64,000 nucleotides of DNA, from NCBI GenBank assembly GCA_014871385.1, contig CM026426.1, positions 61,108,084 to 61,172,083 of the forward strand, in the 5' to 3' direction. The stretch's first letter is position 1, and each line of letters opens with the position of its first letter. This DNA comes from Ceratodon purpureus (lineage: Eukaryota; Streptophyta; Bryopsida; Pseudoditrichales; Ditrichaceae). This document shows positions 21,993-35,736 of the stretch, piece by piece. Both the position numbers and the translations under genes were made by a program. The notes under the pieces were generated by a model. That model did no database searches. It saw nothing but the letters and a program-made list of their open reading frames with translations, and was not told the origin of the DNA.

Positions 21993-22699
21993 CTTGCAGC
22001 TGACTCGAGGGAAGACGAAACCCCAAGGCAACGTTCAAATCCAAGAATCTTCATTGCTGCGTGTATCTGCGCTTCCATAGGATTTTTGCTTCGCTCGGTT
22101 TATACACGAGATGATATCAGCTAAGAATTTGGATTGATCAAAAAAGTCAAAAACGCAAACGACAGTGTTAGTTCAATTCAAATACAAGGAAGGATTTTGA
22201 AATGGAGATGATGACTCACCAGTGCGCAGAGGATTTGTTACCTTCCATGTTAGTGCGTTTTTTTACTCATCGCCAGTAAAGAGCACCACGTATGTTTATG
22301 TGTTAAGTACACACTGAGATGATTTCCTTTGGAAATTTTATTAAATTCGGTGCTCCTTTGTATGCAGCACTCTCATGACATGGGGTCGTAGGGTGGGCCA
22401 GGGCTGAAACTCTGGACGTTCTAGCACACAGACTAATGATCAATCTTGCATTAGCAAACCACGACTCTGTACTTGGATACAATCAGAGCTCCTGTAGATT
22501 ATCGATCTAATCTGAATACTGAGCCTCTAACAATTAATGTGTGCATCCACAAATTTTTAAGATAGCCGAAGACTGGCCCATGTTGCGAACCCTTCACAAC
22601 CAACTATGACGAGCTACAATGTACTTTACACAAGTTCACTTCCTGACGGCGGAGAGAATTGTATATTCTCTGTCAAAGACCGCCTACAACCTTCACCAT
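21993..22699. other. Flank right of element C, no gene seen
   Basis: Mixed-composition DNA without a good reading frame. It probably belongs to the 3' side of the CACTA-1 TnpA-like gene. No CACTA terminus was found. Confidence 0.4.
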
Positions 22700-25600
22700 C
22701 TACTTGACCTTACTGACTTCGACAAAGTTCAGGTACCAAGTACTCCACAGGATTGTCGCGTCTTCAGAAAATTCACCGTTCACTACGTCCAAAACTGTCA
22801 GTATGCCGTCGCGCTGTTGAGAGTCGTACATTACTTTTGTCCGTGCAAACTCCGGATATATGCGCTCGATCATAACCTGCTGCATGTCGTACTCCCAAGA
22901 GACGCCCTTAATGTTTGGTACGCATCCCTTAGGTGTGGATCCCTTCTTATAAGATCTCCAATGCGGTCCAGCTCTGGCAAGGGCGATTGTCTTCCTGGGA
23001 TGGTCCGGGTGGAGGACCCAGACGGCGCTCTTCGGGGGGATTGGAATGCACTGTCTATATTGACAACGACTCCAAGAATTGAGTACTGCGCAACCTGCTT
23101 TAGGGAATAATAAGATAGTCACTTGTTACGCAGGGAGTTGACAGTAACTTTTCACCGCGAGGTTTATTCTCTAGAGACAGTACGTAGTCGAGGAATTTTG
23201 AAGGTTTCTTAGAGTTCCTCCGGGGTCTCTTGATCGGCTCATCCATGTCTGCACCCGTAGCCGATTCAGGGACTTGAACAACAACGGCAGCTGGCGTTAC
23301 TGGCAGTGGAGTTTTTTGGAGCTGTGTCTTTGTTCTCTTCGGATCTCTGCTACGCTGAGGCTTTGCTCCTACACCCGCAGAGCCTCTGAATGGTGTATGG
23401 AGAAATGTGATAACGACGCGGACAGAGACCCTTACAGAAGACAATATCGCTGCGATAACATCTAGGGTGGGTACCCAAATCTACAGATAAATCAACTTTT
23501 CACTTACCAAGTGGCAATAGTCGCTTTCGAACTAATGGTAGTGGGCATTTTCCAGAGATCCCAAAAACTGCCTGAAGAGAGCTTATTCCAGGTTGCACCG
23601 GTTGAATAGTTGTCCCCGAAGTGAGGTTTGAGCGATTTTCTTGCGTTCCAATACTCCGGAGGTTGGATGATTGTACGACTTCGACCACTGGAGGACGACT
23701 AACTGTTAAGCGGTTTTTGGTAGAATCGCTTGTTCCAGCTACAGAAAGTAGATTGTCATTGCTGCTTGTGTTACTTGTCAAGGCATTGCCAGAGCATAGT
23801 GTTACTATTCTTAAGGCGAAGGCAACCTATACCTCATGAGCAGCATTCACCTAAGCATTACAAGAAACACACATGATTCTCGATCTACGCACCTGGCAGC
23901 CCGGAACGTAAGTCACGCGTCGTAACTTATTCAACAATGTCGACCACAGGCGTGAAAGGTTCATTTGTGATTGCAGAAGTGGAACACCCTTTGGTCGTCG
24001 TTGCGAGGTCAATGACTAGCAAAGTGTTCTCCTGTGGGTGTACTTCACACTCTTCTGGGGCTTCAAGGTTGTTTACCTCCACCATGTCTTCGGTCGTCGA
24101 TGTACCGTGAGCAAGGCTGTGCATTTTCTTAGAGAGGCTGATGTTCATCTCTAGTAACATGTCAAGCTTCTGTGACATAAATGACATCTCAATGGCGTTG
24201 TTTGTGAAGTAAGAGTCAGCGGTGTCCTTCCACGCAGATAGTGAGGCCAATGTTTTTTTCACTGCCGTTAATCTGTTGCCGAGACTCCTCTGAGCCGTCG
24301 CCGATGACTTATTCGCAGCAGGGGGCAGTGCTCTATGCGAAGGAGTCCGCTCTCCTCGTGCAACATCCCACTGATGTCTACATTGACGACATTGACGACT
24401 ATTGAAGCCTTTGCCCAAGCTGTCTCAACGGCTTAACACGTGCAACATTCTAGCTTAGTGAAGTGAACACAATATTTGATCACATGGCCACGAATTCCTA
24501 TGAGAAGAGAGCTTGTGTACCTGAGCAAATCCTCCGACGTTTGAATTATCCTGTGCAGTTGACTTATCCATCTGACATTACCGTCATGACATGGTGTCAA
24601 ATGCCACGTTGTAAAGTACTATGGAGCGGTTGTGAGCAACGTTCGGAGTGCTAAGGGGAGGATTAGATGGGTATGACGTCATACGTAGACAGGATCGAAA
24701 ATACACGAATTCTGCATTACACAATCCTGTTCTACTATTAGTACAAAGAAAAGTAGAGACGTGTAGGACGACTAACACGGGTTAAGCGAATGTACTTCGT
24801 TCGGGTGGATGGCATTGTTGGTTGACTGGAGGGGGTCGCCGTCGGACGGGGACTCCTCGATGGACTCAGCATCGTCCCAAGATATCGTCCCCGGGTCCTC
24901 GTCAAGATAGGGCTGACAATAGTTACGCACAGTCCCAACTCAATTAGCGCATCCAGTGATTACTTGCAAAAAGAGGACATTAGAGAGCAACGTAGCGAGG
25001 TTGCCTTGGAAACTAGCATGAAGGAGTAATTGTTGATGCTCACAATACGTATAGGAGGAGGAAATGTCTTACATTCCATGGTTCCTCTTCGTCTTGGCTG
25101 TTCAACGTCCCGTTCTGAACTCGTAACGCTCGAGCATTCCAAGCAGATGCTCTCGCCGCTTTCATCTTCTGTGACTCTTCCTCTGCAACTGCTATTCGCT
25201 AGTATGCTACTAAGGCCGGGAAGTACTTGACTGGACAGAGTCTGTGTTTGCTTCCTTTGCCAGTATCCACCCAATGCTTCCTCCATTGATACCAAATAGA
25301 GCGAATGGACTCCTCGATGTAGTACATAATGTAACCTTTCCGTATTGGTGGATCAAAGAGAAAACGTTTGCTGATGTCCGACTCGATTTGGTTTATATCC
25401 AAATTAGGGTGATCGCGGAAATGAATGACGTCCAACTTCAATACACGCCTTGCTATTGCCCTATATTGGGCATGGACAAAAGGTCTAAAGCTCTTTAGAA
25501 TTTCTTTAGAACCTGTACATGCAATTTTTTGTGGCCATTGCTCGGACTGCCGGGTGAATTCCTTCTTCGCTTCTCATTGAATTCTCCGCTGTCGCGTTCT

Positions 25601-26273
25601 CTTTGATTCCTACCATCTTGTTTATGCTTGCGCTTGAACGTCAATGTCATTCATTTGGTCTTTTCCCAGCTTCGTGGAAACCAGACCCTTCTCCGGAGTC
25701 ATAACTGCCTCAGGGTAACCACTGCTTCCGACGTGGAAGGGGGTCATTTGCTGCGGGTTCCCTCCCCAAGGAGGCCACATGCCATCCATTGGCACAACAT
25801 ACGGAAGCTGTGATGGTGCATGTGTGGGCGTAGACCCATGCAAGGATACGCTAGCAGAGGAAGACGTGCCTGTGAAGATAGGTGAACCTGTGTGTTGTGA
25901 TCCCTTGCTGTTCTGCGAGGGCGACCTAGAAAACATAGAGGCGGCGATACCTTGATGCAGTAGTGAGTGTCCTATGGCTCCGGGTCTCAAGGTTTGTTCA
26001 TGGTCTCCGTGCCGCGCTGTACGGGCCATCGTGGATGCCGAGGATTCGTGCTCTTCGCTGTTATTATATTGCTGGACCGCCTGCGCACGAGGTTGCATCT
26101 GAGAGTGCTAGTAATTTGGAAACATATACCTCATTTGGGAGTTCCCAGGCATAGAGAGCATTTCTCCGTTGGGGTACATCATCTGCAGACCCCATGATTG
26201 CATGTACATTGGTCTCTACTGGTACGTGGAAAGCAAGGGTGTCCCTCCATTGCTGGTACTCTGGTGAGAGCAA
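22700..26273 (-). pseudogene. CACTA TnpA-like gene of CACTA-1, broken
   Basis: Homolog of 44933-47871. Exon pieces on the - strand: 26273-26150 and 26098-25622 (Ser/Pro/Gln-rich N-terminal part, joined by a GTATAT...CGCAG intron); 25441-25140 with the conserved block FLFDPP...IWYQWRKHW...FPALVAY, the counterpart of DLRFSFVYPVKPD...KWHKHYV; 24418-23927 with AWKDTADSYFTNNAIEMSF; and 23122-22700 with AVWVLHPDH, the counterpart of PVWIVHPEY. The pattern fits Ptta/En/Spm Transposase_24-type proteins that bind CACTA ends. A TAG near 25199 replaces a Trp expected from the other copy, so this copy is broken. Exact exon limits are uncertain. Confidence 0.65.
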
Positions 26274-26808
26274 GATGGAATTGCTTCAGATACAACAACA
26301 TCGCTGACTCTTGGACTGAGCAAGGCAATTTTGACGAGCAAAATTCAATTTAGCTATTCACTCTATCATACAAGTTTCAATAGCATATTACGCGCGTTTT
26401 GTTCACCGTAAATTTGGTTAGAGGACATACCTGTGTTCCTTGAGATCCGCTCGACATGAAGCTACTTGAAGCCATATGAGCCCCACTAGCAGATGCAAAA
26501 AAACGATTCCCTCCCTTGGTCCAAGTATACGCACCGTGAATACCCTGCAATGGACATGGTCAAGTGATTTAAAAGGTCAAGTAACTTCAGAGGATACATG
26601 CACAAGTGCTGTGAAACGTCTTTCATTTCATGTGAATATGAAGGTACAATGGCTCTCAAAGTACTGTTGATGCCACGGACACGAATGCTCAGTGTGCACC
26701 GCGCTTAGAGCTCTATATATCTCTCGTTACTTTCTCTGAAGACACTGACTCTACTTCGGCTTGGCAGGACTCTACTTCGTATTGGGAGGACTCTACTTGG
26801 GCTTCGGC

Positions 26809-27284
26809 CTAGAAGGCATCTACGTCACCTTCTTCCTCAGTAGAGTTCGTGGACTCAGCTAACTCGCTTTCTACCCTCGTCTGCAGGCGCTCTACGTAGT
26901 CTATAGGGAGCTCTTGCCAAGTGCGGTGTTCCCCTACGGCCCACGATAGGAGACCCTTCTGCCATTCTGCACGGTCCTCCACAAACTTTTTCCACCCCAA
27001 ACAAAGCACCGAATGTCGCAACAAGTTTGGAAGTTGGCAACCTTCGTGCTGCAGTCCATTAGCTTTGGCCACAGCGAGGTCAGGACGATGTCGGACCCCA
27101 GCTCTGGGAGAAAGGATTCGATGCCTTGGGAGAAAAGATCCACTCTGGCACCTTGAAGAATGGAACTGAGACGGCGTTCCTCTTCGAGAAGGTTTCTCTC
27201 CATGGGAAGCTTTGATGATTCAAAAACACACGCCATGTCATCGTGTATGATGAACGGCATGTTGGACCAGAATCTGCTCTTCAC
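26809..27284 (-). pseudogene. Unassigned ORF pieces between the CACTA-1 genes
   Basis: Two overlapping - strand frames (27284-26934 and 27072-26809) look like one coding stretch with a frame change. The first reads FWSNMPFIIHDD and LLEEERRLSSIL; the second ends in an acidic ELAESTNSTEEEGDVD tail. Not recognised, and no counterpart was found in CACTA-2. It may be a third gene or a lost exon. Nothing clear lies in 26274-26808 or 27285-27709. Confidence 0.3.
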
Positions 27285-27709
27285 CCCTGACTCTTAGAGC
27301 TCATATGGGATGAAATCGCAGTTTTCCATGGTCGTTGACTTAAAGCCTCTTTGACCTTCACGATGCACCGTGTCAATACCCTCTCACGACGAACCCTCGC
27401 CAGAGAAATGTACTAGGCAACACAATGTGTGTACAGACTTGAGTGATCCTGGCTACAACAATTTGGCAAGAAAGCAAACATTCACAGTCGCAGAACGGTA
27501 GAGAGAGTATAATGCAAGGAGTGACTTACCTGTGCGAGAGCCCACAGAGGAAGCCGGGTCCTTTCGATAATGGAATCGGGATGCCTTTGGTTTGTACGTG
27601 GTAGGATGGTGGGCGCCCGAGTTGCCTCATCCGGGGGGTACATCCAGATCTCCATGCTCAGCTTCCTGGGACGACAGTAGTAGACGCTAGGTCAGAGAGG
27701 AATTCGGAA

Positions 27710-30700
27710 TAAGGCGTTCGGCACCTACGGAGGCACGCATCCTCGTGAGAGAAGATCGCCTTCTCCAAAGGGAGCTAGCATATGCTCAAACTCAGAGGTG
27801 GTCCAGGATCCCTTGTCCCTGTCGACTCCACATGCGGGTTTCCGAATTGAACCTACTATTGTACGGGAGGTGTTTAAGGGCAAATGGGCTGCATCCGTGG
27901 TATTGCGGTAGCACCGAGGTCGGTACATGCTGACGATCAGGTCTTGTTTCATTCAAATGTGCCTTGTGTTACAATACAATTATGAAATCAACCGTCGGCA
28001 CTTTGTATCTATTGTATGCAGGGCGTTGCAGGAGACGAATCCGACGATGAATGGGATGGCCACATCTCGTGGTTCTATAGAGCGCAGGCAGCAGACGTTC
28101 CACACGGTCATCGCCCGAGTACTCCAGACCCAGGAATGGACGTTACTATGATGGTGGTGGAGAGTCACGATTTAGTTGACCGCATACATGGTAAGGCGGG
28201 ACAAGGGGATCCGGAGGGAGAGCAAGACCTGGATCACGCACACCACGACGACGACGGTCAAGGAGCCTTTCCGTGCAAAGATCAGGTGCCTTTGGTGGCG
28301 GAGGACCAAGCTAGAAGTGTGGCACACCATGGCGCGTCACGGCCGGTCATCGCCATCGCCAGAGCCTCTGGAGACTCACATGGCATCCCCGATATCTTCC
28401 CCAGCTGCATCGACCAACCCGTCCTCACCAAATTCTAATCAGGACTCAGACAGTAACAATGACAACAAAGACGCCTATTATGCTGGAGGATGGGCAGACT
28501 TGGATGACGAAGCTGACGCAGCGGCGGAGGCGCTGCAAGAGGCGGCGACAAGCCCTCTCTTCGTTGGATCACGGCACTCGCGGATGGGTACGACTTACGT
28601 TCTTCTCAGCGGTGGAAAGCTCTACGGGTGCTCGGACGCTTATCTAGACGAGCTATTCCGCACATTGAGTACCACCATTCTCCCTCAACCGAATTCCTTG
28701 CCGAAAACGTATCGAGAGGCAGCGGACTACCTCAAGCGTCTTGGTCATGCTTACAAGAGCTACGACGTTTGCCCGAATAACTGTCGGCTTTTCAGGGGGG
28801 TGTTGAAGGATGCCACCATCTGTCCGGAGTGTCGTGCGCCTCGGAAAAGGCATGAAGGGAAATCCGAGGTACCATTCAAGGTCACTAGGGTTTATCCTCT
28901 CATACCCGGATTGAAGAGGATGTTTCGGTCACCCATGCAGGCCGCAGCCATGACATGGTGGGCTTCTTTACAGGGCGATGGAAATGTTATGAGACACGTA
29001 TTTGAGTCTGAGCAGTAGAAATGGATCAACAGGCGGTTCATGGCGGAGTTTGGATATAATGATCGGAATGTGCGTCTTGCTCTTGTAACAGATGGGTTCA
29101 ATCCCAACTCGGACAAGCGAAGTACGTACTCCATCTGGCCCATCCTCTTACTCAACTACAATATCGCTCCTTGGCTGACTACCAAAAATTAGTTTATTAT
29201 GTTATCAATTCTCATCCTTGGTCCGAGATCTATTACTGCAGATCACTTTGATCAGTTCATTGCCCCCTTGGTGGACGAGCTGCTCGAGCTGTGGACTACT
29301 GGTGTGTATTGTATGCACGTCGCCGCGTACAAGGATTCGTCCCATTTCATCTTGAAGGCCATGGTTGTGTGGACCATCGGGGACTTCCCGGCGTATGGCA
29401 TGCTCGTTGGTTGTGCCACAAGTGGCTTCGTTGGTTGTCCCATTTGTGGTGAAGGCTTCAGGTCCCGAAGATCAAAAGTATTGCACAAAAACGTCTTTTG
29501 CAGGTGTGCAAGGCGCTTTCTGGACGAGGACCACCCCATGCGCACCGACGAAGTGAACTTCGGTGAGGTCAAGCTTTGAAATGCGCCGGTACCTGTTAGC
29601 GGACAGCAGGCGAAGGCTAACGCCGAGGAGCGCGTCCGCTGGCTTCAGGAAGAACGGACCCCGAAAGAGAACGACCCAGTTTGCAAACAAGGCATGAAGC
29701 GTGTCAGCAAATTATTTCGCTTGCCATATTGGGAGGTGAGCTCCAAAATCTTCCTCCACTATATCGTAGTTTGTGTTGCTGGGATTTTATGAGAAAATAA
29801 CATTTGGATTTCTCATCTGTGAATGCGATGTCACGTAAGTCGGATCGTGTCAACAGTTTTTAGTCTCGAATGACAACACACTGTAATTCTGTGTCATGTC
29901 CTTATCGTGTTCGTCATACGAGTCTGAAGGGTACATTAGTTGCGAGCACATACATAAGTGTCAACTTGAACTTGTCTTGGCGCTTCGCTTTGGTCTTCAT
30001 TCTTCGGATTAAAATCAAAGGAATTTGAAATGTTTCGCGCATGCATATTTGTTGGTTCAGAACTGTAAGAGCGTCCAGGAACTACATTATTACTCCAGAC
30101 ATGACTTATGCCTCGGCAGACTTCTCATGGTTTAGATTCGCAAAAATGTAGACATAGGTGTGATGCCAACGTCTACAAACATATGTTTGCCTCAATTCAG
30201 AAATGTTTAATTATATTTTGGCGTGATAATCCCTTATCTAAGGTTGGTTAGGATACTACTAGCACTGCTAGAGGTTACTGTCCTGGAAGAGGTACACGTC
30301 TCACTCTTCAAAAATTACCGTCTAATTTTTTTTTAAAGGTCGACGCTGCCTAGGACCCTTGGAGTGAGTCCAATGTTTTGTGCAGCTGCTGTAGGCGAAC
30401 CCTTCAATGTGCGCAATATGTTCAGTAGCCCCTGTAGACTTAGTCACTGTAACATATTGCCCTCGTATGTGGTAGGCAACTCAAATTGCGGATCTGGCAG
30501 ACTTGGACAGCGACCTCCCAGACTTTTTCTTACTCATTATCTTATTTGCAGGAGCTTCCAGTGAGACATACTTTGGACTTTATGCATGGGTGTAAGCACA
30601 ATAAAGTGGACCACAAAGTGCAACATGTGACCACTAACAAGTGAATATGAAGTGTGCTGTTTTTTAAAGCTCAAAGCTGATTTTGAGCATTTTGGTGTAG

Positions 30701-33383
30701 TTTTTGAGCATTTTAGTCACTTTTTTGGGTGTCGCAAGGTATCTTACACACATCTTCATAAAAAAAACATCCTGAATTGAAACTAAATTTGACCACTAGT
30801 TCTAAATCATGAAAATGAACTTTTCCAAAGTCTTGATTGCTTCATCTAGTGCCCTCTGTTGTCTTTAGAGGATGTTTTTTTCAATTTTAAAAACAATGTT
30901 CGGTGAAAAAAAAGTGACAAAAAGTACCGCGGAAAAGACCCTCTTAAAAAGCATCCTTGCGATACTTTTGGAACCCTAAATCAATCAATGAGTATATTAA
31001 TTGACTATATTAGAATACCTCTTAAACATACAGAGGGCACCGCCAAATTAAAAGTGATTTCGGACAAAACCCTAAACCATTATGTTCACTTTTCCAAATG
31101 ACTGCATTCACTTTGCTTGGATTTAAAGCCTTCATACAATAACTTTAAAGTGTCTACTTTGCACGAAACTTTTCCAAGTTGTAGAAAAACAAGTTAAGAA
31201 TCCATATTAGCAAAAAAAATTGACTTCAATTACATCTTTCCGTCACTTTTGTGCAATTTTCGCAAAAAGACTGAAAGAGACAAATAGTTAAGCACTTTTT
31301 TGGTCCACTTTACCATGCTTACACCCGCATGTTGAATAGAACATCGCCGCTACAACGGTTGGTTCTTTGCTTGACGAAGAGGATACGATTGCAGTTCGGA
31401 AGGATCTGGAAGACGAAGGTGTAATGCCCGACTTGCATCTGGTCCGCCAAGGTATGGGGTCTGACTATGTGATGCCAGCTGCCCCTTATGTCTTGCGTCC
31501 CGGTGAAAGACAAAGGGTTTTGAAAACAATAAGATCAGTGCAGACGCCAATGGGGCACTGCTCAAACTTCGCGAAGTTGGTGAACCTGGAGAAAGGAAAG
31601 ATACAGTTTATGAAAAGCCATGACTGGCAAGTTCTTATTCAAGAAATATTGCCTGCTGCACTCAGGGGGTCCTTAGCTGAGGGTCCACGTCTGGCAGTTA
31701 TAAGACTAGGACATTGCCTAAAAAGGATATGTGCAAAAGTGATAGCAGTCAGCGACCTCCGGGACTTGGTAACGTATGTGGCTGAGACCTGTACACTCCT
31801 AGAGCTTCATTTCGCGCCTGCATACTGGAACGTCATGGCACATCTCCTCTTACATTTGCCCTGTGAGTTATTTTGGTGTGGTCCCATACACGCTTGTTGG
31901 ATGTACAGTATCGAAAGGTACTTAGGGCATTTGAAGAGTTTGGTCCACAACAAGGCACGTCTTGAAGGCTCGATGGCGATAGGATATATGTATCAGGAGG
32001 CACTTGGTTTTGCAACGGAGCACTTCAAAATGTACCTTGCTTCTGCTCATGTGAATAAGAGCATGGACGAGGATGACCGGGACGTGACAGATGTCTTGGA
32101 GGGGAGTAGAAAGGAATTCCATTGCGACGATGAGACTTTGAAGGATATTCACGACCATATCATTCGGCACTGCGATATTACGGACCCATTCTTAAGGTGA
32201 TTTCACACATACGTCCTCTGATTGCGTTTATTTTTGTTGCCACTGCATTATATTCTTCTCAATTGGAGTGGCATTTTACATGGGCAATGAGGCTTAGGAT
32301 GGGCACTTTCTCATTGCCGCATGTACTGTTCTTGCAGTGAGTACCAGTCAATAAGGCGGGTTAAAGAGAGACGAGGTCAGCAACGGTTGCCTTCGTTTGC
32401 CGATTGGCTGGAAGACAGGGTCCGCGAGCTTGGTGCACGGGGACTGAATCCACCAGACGACCTCGTCACGATGTCTCACCTCCCATCCTTGCGAATGAAA
32501 CGCCACCCGTCTATGTGGTCTCGTGGATACCACTATAGGGCCGACCCCGAACAAGGGAAGAGCAACATATCCTTTGACGCAAGAGTTGCGACAAATATCA
32601 CTCATACCTATCGCTCGTCGCATGCTGATCTCTACCCTGTTGAGGCAGTGTTACAGTACATCGGGGTAATTCATGAGATTCTGAAGGTCGACTACGGTCA
32701 CATCACCTTCATTCTTCTAAAGTGCTCCTGGATTAAACCCCATCTTGAGGGTTCCCCGACGATCCGTGTTGACGAGTACATGTTCACGTTGGTCAAGTAT
32801 CATGCAAGACAGACCCCGTCTTACGAGCCCTACATCATCCCGAAAGATACGACACAGGTGAAATTATCTAAAGTCGCTTATACCTAGGTATTCCCTTGTG
32901 CTCCTTGTTTTACAAACTGATTGCCTATACTGACCCTGAAGTAGTCCTCAGTACGAGTGGCGACATGTGTATCAGATAATATTAACAGACCAGGAGCCCC
33001 CTAAAATAATTTTCACTGACTCGAGACATGTGTACTTTGTTGACGATCCGTACGATCCCGAATGGAAGGTTGTCATTTACAAGGACCCCCGCTCAAGAAG
33101 AGTGACTACTCTCGAGGTAGAGACTACTCTGACTGCATCAGGGCGGCCAGTAGTGATAGAGGAGATTCTGCGCCCTGAACCACCCAACGAAGGGACGGTG
33201 CCTCGCCATCTGGCGCCGGTCGCGGAGGCGGACGTGGAGCACGTAATCGCACATGAAGAGAGCAAAGAAGAAGCCACATACGAAGACGTTGACCACGAAG
33301 AAGACGTCGTCCCGGAATATGAAGCCGAGGTTGCGATGGCCCCGGAGGAGCGACCTGTACCTAACGTACTTGACGATCTGTAG
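27710..33383 (+). pseudogene. TNP2-type CACTA transposase of CACTA-1, broken
   Basis: Exon pieces in order: 27710-27920 with RELAYAQTQRW and CPCRL (Transpos_assoc-like finger); 28019-29735 with GSRHSRMG, DVCPNNCRLFRG, YPLIPGLKRMF, NVRLALVTDGFNP and DFPAYGMLVG (Transposase_21); 30552-30587 plus 31331-32210, with LDFMH before the insertion and SHDWQVLIQEILPAALRG, GPIHACWMYSIERYLG after it (DUF4218); 32337-32858 and 32956-33383 with YEWRHVYQIILTD (DUF4216). Intron borders are GT-AG. Lesions: frame change between 28200 and 28440, TAG at 29016, TAG near 29190, TGA at 29577, a TAG near 31337 and the 739-bp insertion. Dead. Confidence 0.85.
30588..31326. mobile_element. 739-bp inverted-repeat element inserted in the CACTA-1 transposase
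   Basis: The ends mirror each other: GGGTGTAAGCACAATAAAGT on the left and, on the other strand of the right end, GGGTGTAAGCATGGTAAAGT. Both sides are flanked by GCAT (30584-30587 and 31327-31330). Removing the element restores the frame context LDFMH-VE that matches VDVMH-TE of the other TNP2 copy. No coding capacity; T-rich. A 4-bp duplication is unlike hAT, CACTA or Mutator elements, so the superfamily is open. Confidence 0.8.
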
Positions 33384-34881
33384 ATCCACCTTCTGTGTAA
33401 GTAGACCAGACCTCGTCAACTCGATCATTCACATGCTTCAGTCACACATGATTTCAAGGATCACATGTTCTTTCGTTTATCCTATCCCATGTATCTCTGA
33501 TGTCATGTATCCCATGTACCTTACCCGAAGGTAGGTGCATCATACAGTACCTGATACATGACGTATGTAATGAATTGCACAGAGTTCCATTTTCACGCAG
33601 GTGGCTGCTACTTCTCGGGCATGACAGCGACTGAAGCATACTTCTCAGAGACAGGATCTGAGATAGAGCCAGGGGCGGTGCAGAATGTCACCAACTAGTA
33701 CGAGCAGGAATGGTGTCTGCATGGACACTTGGTCTCTGTGATTTTCTTCCTTGAATAGTCCTGAAACCTATGGGGACCCTCACATTTGAAAAATAAATAA
33801 AAAATTCACTGACATCCCTAGAGTGCTCGTGTTTATATGTGATCGTCTTTCCACTTGACTTTTCTTCATTGCCTCATGTAGTAGGATCTAACGATACCGT
33901 TGCATTTTTTTAATTATTTATCGAGAAGTCGCCATTGTTTTCTTATGTTTCCTTTTTTTCAGTTCATATCTGCCAACCTTTTATCCAGTTGTTTCCAGTA
34001 CATACTGCGCTCTCTCCAATTATGTGTTTGGAACAAATTGTCGACGTTATGCTGCATTCACATGATGACACGGATATGAGAAAATGAGGAGACCAGTTCA
34101 CCAAAAGAAGAGGAGAGTTGACGAGGTAATGTACTGATCCAATAGTTCTTACATTTCGTTGCACTAAACATGTAGTGTTTAAAAAATCATTATCATATCA
34201 CCTTATGTCATGTACGTGGCTGCGTCTGTTCGCTGGTATGGACACTTGGGCAGTTTCCTATTGTTTAAATGTCTTTTGAGCATTTCCCTTTCATTTCTCC
34301 AAAAATATATTAGCTGTCCCCACGGTAATTTTTTTTAAAAAAAATTCTACTTTATTTCCCACTTCATTGAACTGTTTTCGAATGAACTTGAATTATATAC
34401 AAGCACTATATCGCTTTCAGTTGGTACGTATGACTTCAGAAAATCCACACTATTGTTTCAGTTTGTTGTTATGAATCTTCTTTGTTCATATTCCTTCCAA
34501 GAAGTTTGCCTTCACCAATAAATTATTTTGCCTAGCAGTCGACCCTCTGATTCACTTTGCTTATTTTATTCTTCATTTTGATGTTCTGTTATTAAATTTT
34601 TCCACTCAAATGTCGCTGCTAGAAACTTGTACTGATTCTCTTCGGAATCCCCCTTTCTTTATCCATACTGAATTCACTCCCATTTTACCAGACATTGTTT
34701 CCTTTTTAAATTTTTTTTGGTGATATATCATTCTCTATATCACGCAGTATAGCTTCCTTAACCTTGAAGTCCTTCTCAATTGACCGAGTTTGATTTTTTA
34801 AATACATAACAACTTCCCATATTCTGTTTTTTTTTTTTTTTTTTTTCGTTTCTTTCTCTTCTCTCTTTTTAATTATTTGGT

Positions 34882-34929
<48 letters not shown>

Positions 34930-34963
34930 TTTTTACCTATTTTTTAATCACCCAATATAGCTT
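33384..34963. other. Pyrimidine-rich flank, no gene seen
   Basis: T-rich DNA with a T-run of about 45 bases near 34881-34924. The same composition continues on the far side of CACTA-2 (48829-49400), as expected if CACTA-2 inserted into one such region. Confidence 0.5.
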
Positions 34964-35736
34964 CACTGGTGGAAACCTGTCCGAGGCGACGGGTGGGTTG
35001 CGACGGTGAGTACCATGTGCGTCGTAGGTCAGAGGTTGGGCGTCCAATCACGAGCATCGGCCAATCAGAATACAGTATGCAGCGACTTCGACTACATATA
35101 GAGTGGCACGCGCTGTTCGACAGTTCTGCGGGCCCCTGTTCTAAAGAGGGAGTAATTCCGTTTACTGACGCCTCCCTTCGCCACTGCCCGGGGTCACATT
35201 TTTTTCCTCAAACATTGGACACGTGTTGAGGGCAGCTGCTCGAGTGGATGGAGTAGAATGGAAGGATCTTTCTAAGCGACAGAGTCTCTCCTTCGTTGAA
35301 GTTCGGATGATTTTCCACCCCGGGAAGAAGGGAATCACTTTTTTTTCCTGTGTTCAGTTCTGGGGTTAATTTGCGAGAGGTGTGACGTCGTCATGACTGT
35401 GTTTATTAGATGATTTCGTTCATTCGTATCAATGTCGACAATTCGTTCATTCGATTGTCTGTGTAACACGAAACGATACATCTTTGAATCCATATCAACA
35501 TATTCCTCAAAAAGTCGCACATTAACAAGAGTTTGGAAACCTCGGTGATCTGTCTCCTACTTCATTTGCTGCTCTACGTACAAAATGTTCTCTTCCTGAT
35601 CTACTCTGAGCTAGCTTAGTCCAGTGAGCATACCCTGGTTAACATCATCGTTGTTCGGTAACACACAGTTGGCAAGGTGGAGAACTATAGGTAATACAGA
35701 CAGAGAATTGAACGTCAAGGATCTGAAGTGCACGCA
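34964..35736. other. Left terminal region of CACTA-2
   Basis: Terminus CACTGGTGGAAACC followed by about 770 bp between the end and the transposase 3' side. GC-rich next to the terminus, no gene seen. Confidence 0.6.

Larger units (their letters stand above)
21993..34963. mobile_element. CACTA-1 element, decayed, ends not seen
   Basis: Contains a TnpA-like gene (-) and a TNP2-like gene (+) in divergent order, the same pair as in CACTA-2 with reversed orientation. No CACTR terminus is visible on either side. The left terminus may lie outside the window because element C (and with it B and A) interrupts that flank. The limits given are those of the surrounding elements. Confidence 0.5.

Noticed and set aside
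22619-23110. Plus-strand 163-residue frame
   Set aside because: Opposite to the TnpA-like exon on the - strand, which aligns with the CACTA-2 copy.
33384-34963. Right end of CACTA-1
   Set aside because: TAGTG at about 34172 has no CACTA-like context; no terminus could be supported.
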